From assembly GCA_027061865.1 (NCBI GenBank), contig JAMOVZ010000312.1:1-8135 (forward strand): a stretch of 8,135 bases of DNA, written 5' to 3'. Numbering within the stretch: the first letter of the stretch is position 1; each line of letters begins with the position of its first letter. Position numbers and translations under genes: made by a program. The DNA comes from Desulfobacterales bacterium (lineage in GTDB: Bacteria > Desulfobacterota > DSM-4660 > Desulfatiglandales > Desulfatiglandaceae). Shown here piece after piece: positions 6,641 to 8,135 of the stretch. The notes below the pieces were generated by a model. That model worked only from the letters and a program-made list of their open reading frames with translations, searched no databases and was not told where the DNA came from.

Positions 6641-7367
6641 TCCGCGTGCCAACCTCCAAGCCAAGTCGACTCATCACCTTTTTGATGTCCTCCCAAACCG
6701 GCCGCTTTGCCTGAGGATTTCTCAATACATACGCGGGATGAAAAGTGGCTATCAGAGGAATTCCCATGTAGCTGAACCACTTTCCCCTGTCCCTTGTTAT
6801 ACTGAAATCCTTCCCCAAAAGGGCCGCTCCGGCCACCCTTCCCAGCACACATATCACCTCGGGTTTGATGATCTCCAACTGGCGCCGCAAAAAAGGTAGA
6901 CACTCCTTGATCTCTTCCTCCTTGGGATCCCGATTTCCAGGGGGACGGCACTTTACCACATTGCAGATAAAGACATCTTCCCGCCTCAGCCCCATTCCAT
7001 TTGTTATTATTTTTGTCAGAAGTTTGCCCGCATCTCCTACAAACGGCCTCCCTGTCTCATCCTCTTCCCTGCCAGGGCCTTCACCCACAAATACAAGCCT
7101 CGCCTCAGGATTACCTTCACCAAAGACTATATTTTTGCGTCCCTTGTGAAGGGCGCAGCGGGTGCAGCCGTCCAGAAAAGCCCTTAGTTCCTCAAGGTCT
7201 TGAATCTTTCCCAAAGATTTCTGAATTCCCTCTTGTGCCTTCATCTCATGCCCCCCTCTGCCAGGAAGCGGGGGAGGTTCCAAATCCAGCTCCTCTGCCA
7301 AGGCTACGGCTGTTTTCAGGGAGGAAAGAATATCAGTAAGTTCCTGTTGAAATCTGGTCTTTTCCAT
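6633..7367 (-). CDS. Family 4 (UDGa) uracil-DNA glycosylase with [4Fe-4S] cluster
   Basis: DNA repair enzyme that removes uracil (from cytosine deamination or dUTP incorporation) to start base excision repair. Numbering from the ATG at 7367 (244 residues): an N-terminal extension of about 60 residues with a Pro-rich patch (EPPPLPG), then CTRC (Cys68, Cys71), motif A GEGPGREEDETGRPFVG (95-111), VVKCRPPGNRDP (Cys140), the fourth cluster cysteine Cys156, and motif B TFHPAYVLRNP with His210. The spacing of the last three cysteines (69 and 16 residues) equals that in the Thermus family 4 enzyme, so cluster binding is well supported. Usual family members are about 200 residues, so the extension is additional. 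A TTG at 7385 would add six residues; neither start has a strong ribosome binding site. It lies 38 nt after coaBC and overlaps nfeD by 8 nt. Confidence 0.95.
   Translation of the reverse strand: MEKTRFQQELTDILSSLKTAVALAEELDLEPPPLPGRGGHEMKAQEGIQKSLGKIQDLEELRAFLDGCTRCALHKGRKNIVFGEGNPEARLVFVGEGPGREEDETGRPFVGDAGKLLTKIITNGMGLRREDVFICNVVKCRPPGNRDPKEEEIKECLPFLRRQLEIIKPEVICVLGRVAGAALLGKDFSITRDRGKWFSYMGIPLIATFHPAYVLRNPQAKRPVWEDIKKVMSRLGLEVGTRNG
6652..6657 (-). promoter_or_regulatory. Ribosome binding site for nfeD inside the glycosylase gene
   Basis: The minus strand has GGAGGT within the last codons of the glycosylase gene, 11 bases before the nfeD ATG at 6640. The spacing is long but usable. It favours ATG 6640 over TTG 6664, though the latter also has a weaker AAGGTGA about nine bases upstream. 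Confidence 0.5.
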
Positions 7368-7405
7368 ATGTTGAAATCCAAACAAAAGCCTTTGGGCTTG
7401 TGAAA

Positions 7406-8135
7406 TCAGGCCCCCAGCATATCCTTTACGTGGTCCAGGATTTTGTGGGCCACTTTCTCCTTTGACATCAATGGGAGTTCTTTAATCCCGCCGTTCCTGA
7501 AGATCAACTTCACCTGATTGGTCTCCACCTGAAAGCCCGCATCGGAGCGGGAAACATCATTTGCCACAATCATGTCCAGGTTCTTGGCCTCTAGTTTTTT
7601 CCTGGCATTTGCAAGCAGATCCTGAGTCTCGGCGGCAAATCCCACCAGAATCGGCCTTCCAGGGGCCTTGTCTTTCATCTTCCCTAGCTCCGCCAATATG
7701 TCAGGGTTTTTTACAAGCTCAAGCTTCAAGGTCTTAGCGCCTTTCTTAAGCTTTTGTGAAGCCTGGGCCTTTGGCCTGTAGTCAGACACTGCTGCAGCCT
7801 TTATCACCGCATCGCATTGTGGAGCCGTGTCAACCACTACTTCCTTCATTTCTTGGGCAGTTTCCACCCTATGGAATTCCACACCATAGGGGGGTGTCAA
7901 CGAGGTAGGGCCGCTTACCAACACCACGTGGGCGCCCCTGTCTCGAGCCGCTCTGGCAAGGGCATAGCCCATCCTCCCTGAGGAATGATTGCTTATAAAC
8001 CGAACAGGGTCTATGGGCTCCACCGTGGGGCCAGCTGTTACCAGCAATTTGTAATCTTCCAGGTCTTTCGGGGCAATTATCCCTTTTATTCTTTCAAAAA
8101 TCGCTCCCGGCTCTGGCAGCCTGCCCTTGCCTCCG
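7406..8135 (-). CDS. coaBC: Bifunctional CoaBC (Dfp), C-terminal phosphopantothenate-cysteine ligase part; 5' end beyond the window
   Basis: The visible 242 residues are the CoaB half of the coenzyme A enzyme CoaBC. It activates 4'-phosphopantothenate with CTP and couples it to cysteine; the missing N-terminal CoaC half decarboxylates the product to 4'-phosphopantetheine. The frame is open to the window edge and begins GGKGRLPEP, which corresponds to the sequence just after the CoaC ACGD-type motif, so the gene is truncated by the window, not broken. CoaB hallmarks: LLVTAGPTVEPIDPVRFISNHSSGRMG (the Asn of SNHSSG is the conserved nucleotidyl-transfer residue), KAAAVSDYRP, the lysine motif KLKK (visible residues 128-131), LVKNPDILAELG, VGFAAET and ANDVS. 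An apparent internal start at 8047 is only a TTG leucine codon inside the domain. It is the first visible gene of the run leading to the glycosylase, nfeD and slipin. Confidence 0.96.
   Translation of the reverse strand, partial: GGKGRLPEPGAIFERIKGIIAPKDLEDYKLLVTAGPTVEPIDPVRFISNHSSGRMGYALARAARDRGAHVVLVSGPTSLTPPYGVEFHRVETAQEMKEVVVDTAPQCDAVIKAAAVSDYRPKAQASQKLKKGAKTLKLELVKNPDILAELGKMKDKAPGRPILVGFAAETQDLLANARKKLEAKNLDMIVANDVSRSDAGFQVETNQVKLIFRNGGIKELPLMSKEKVAHKILDHVKDMLGA

Noticed and set aside
6180..6899. A 239-codon plus-strand open frame
   Set aside because: Antisense to nfeD and the glycosylase gene; low-complexity Ala/Thr/Pro composition and no family motifs.
7382..7401. Small hairpin (AAGCC/GGCTT) between coaBC and the glycosylase gene as a terminator
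   Set aside because: Only a five-pair core stem with a poor T-run; it probably does not stop transcription between closely spaced genes.
7406..8047. A complete 213-residue protein starting at 8047
   Set aside because: The start would be a TTG leucine codon inside the conserved CoaB nucleotide-binding strand; the frame continues to the window edge with CoaBC-like sequence.

Overview
The window is an ordinary housekeeping block from a bacterium. All nine recognisable genes, plus a possible tenth start at the left edge, are on the minus strand, so transcription runs from position 8135 towards 1. The gene set suggests an anaerobic or microaerophilic Gram-negative-type bacterium, most likely of the Desulfobacterota (old Deltaproteobacteria). 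It includes a cobA-hemD fusion, an iron-sulfur uracil-DNA glycosylase, a bifunctional coaBC, the MEP isoprenoid pathway, an NfeD/slipin pair, a small Rho_N-type protein and a bacterial ferritin. The lineage is inferred from gene content only; there is no rRNA or other phylogenetic marker here.

Region A (8135 to about 4103) looks like one transcript: coaBC (5' end beyond the window), a family 4 uracil-DNA glycosylase, a long-form NfeD membrane serine protease, a slipin (stomatin-like protein) and a small lysine/arginine-rich protein with a Rho_N/SAP-like domain. Gaps are short (13 to 53 nt), and the glycosylase stop overlaps the nfeD start. The unit ends in a clear GC-rich hairpin (4103-4124) followed by a T-rich run on the minus strand.

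Region B (4053 to 726) is a second unit: ispD, hemC and a cobA-hemD fusion. ispD and hemC overlap. The first gene makes the MEP-pathway nucleotide sugar-alcohol intermediate CDP-methylerythritol. The next two carry porphobilinogen through hydroxymethylbilane and uroporphyrinogen III to precorrin-2, the branch point for siroheme, cobalamin and the alternative heme route. A nine-codon open frame sits in frame just before ispD, and its end contains the ispD ribosome binding site. A stem-loop follows the cobA-hemD stop.

Region C (600 to 1) holds a complete ferritin with intact ferroxidase and site C residues. About 60 nt further on is an ATG with a purine-rich upstream stretch that may begin another gene cut by the window edge.

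No stretch over 300 bases lacks a gene. I see no mobile element, CRISPR array, tRNA, rRNA or defence-like module. I found no convincing undescribed system. The items worth a second look are modest: the protease/slipin/Rho_N grouping, the ispD leader frame, the stem-loop before ferritin and several start-site ambiguities.
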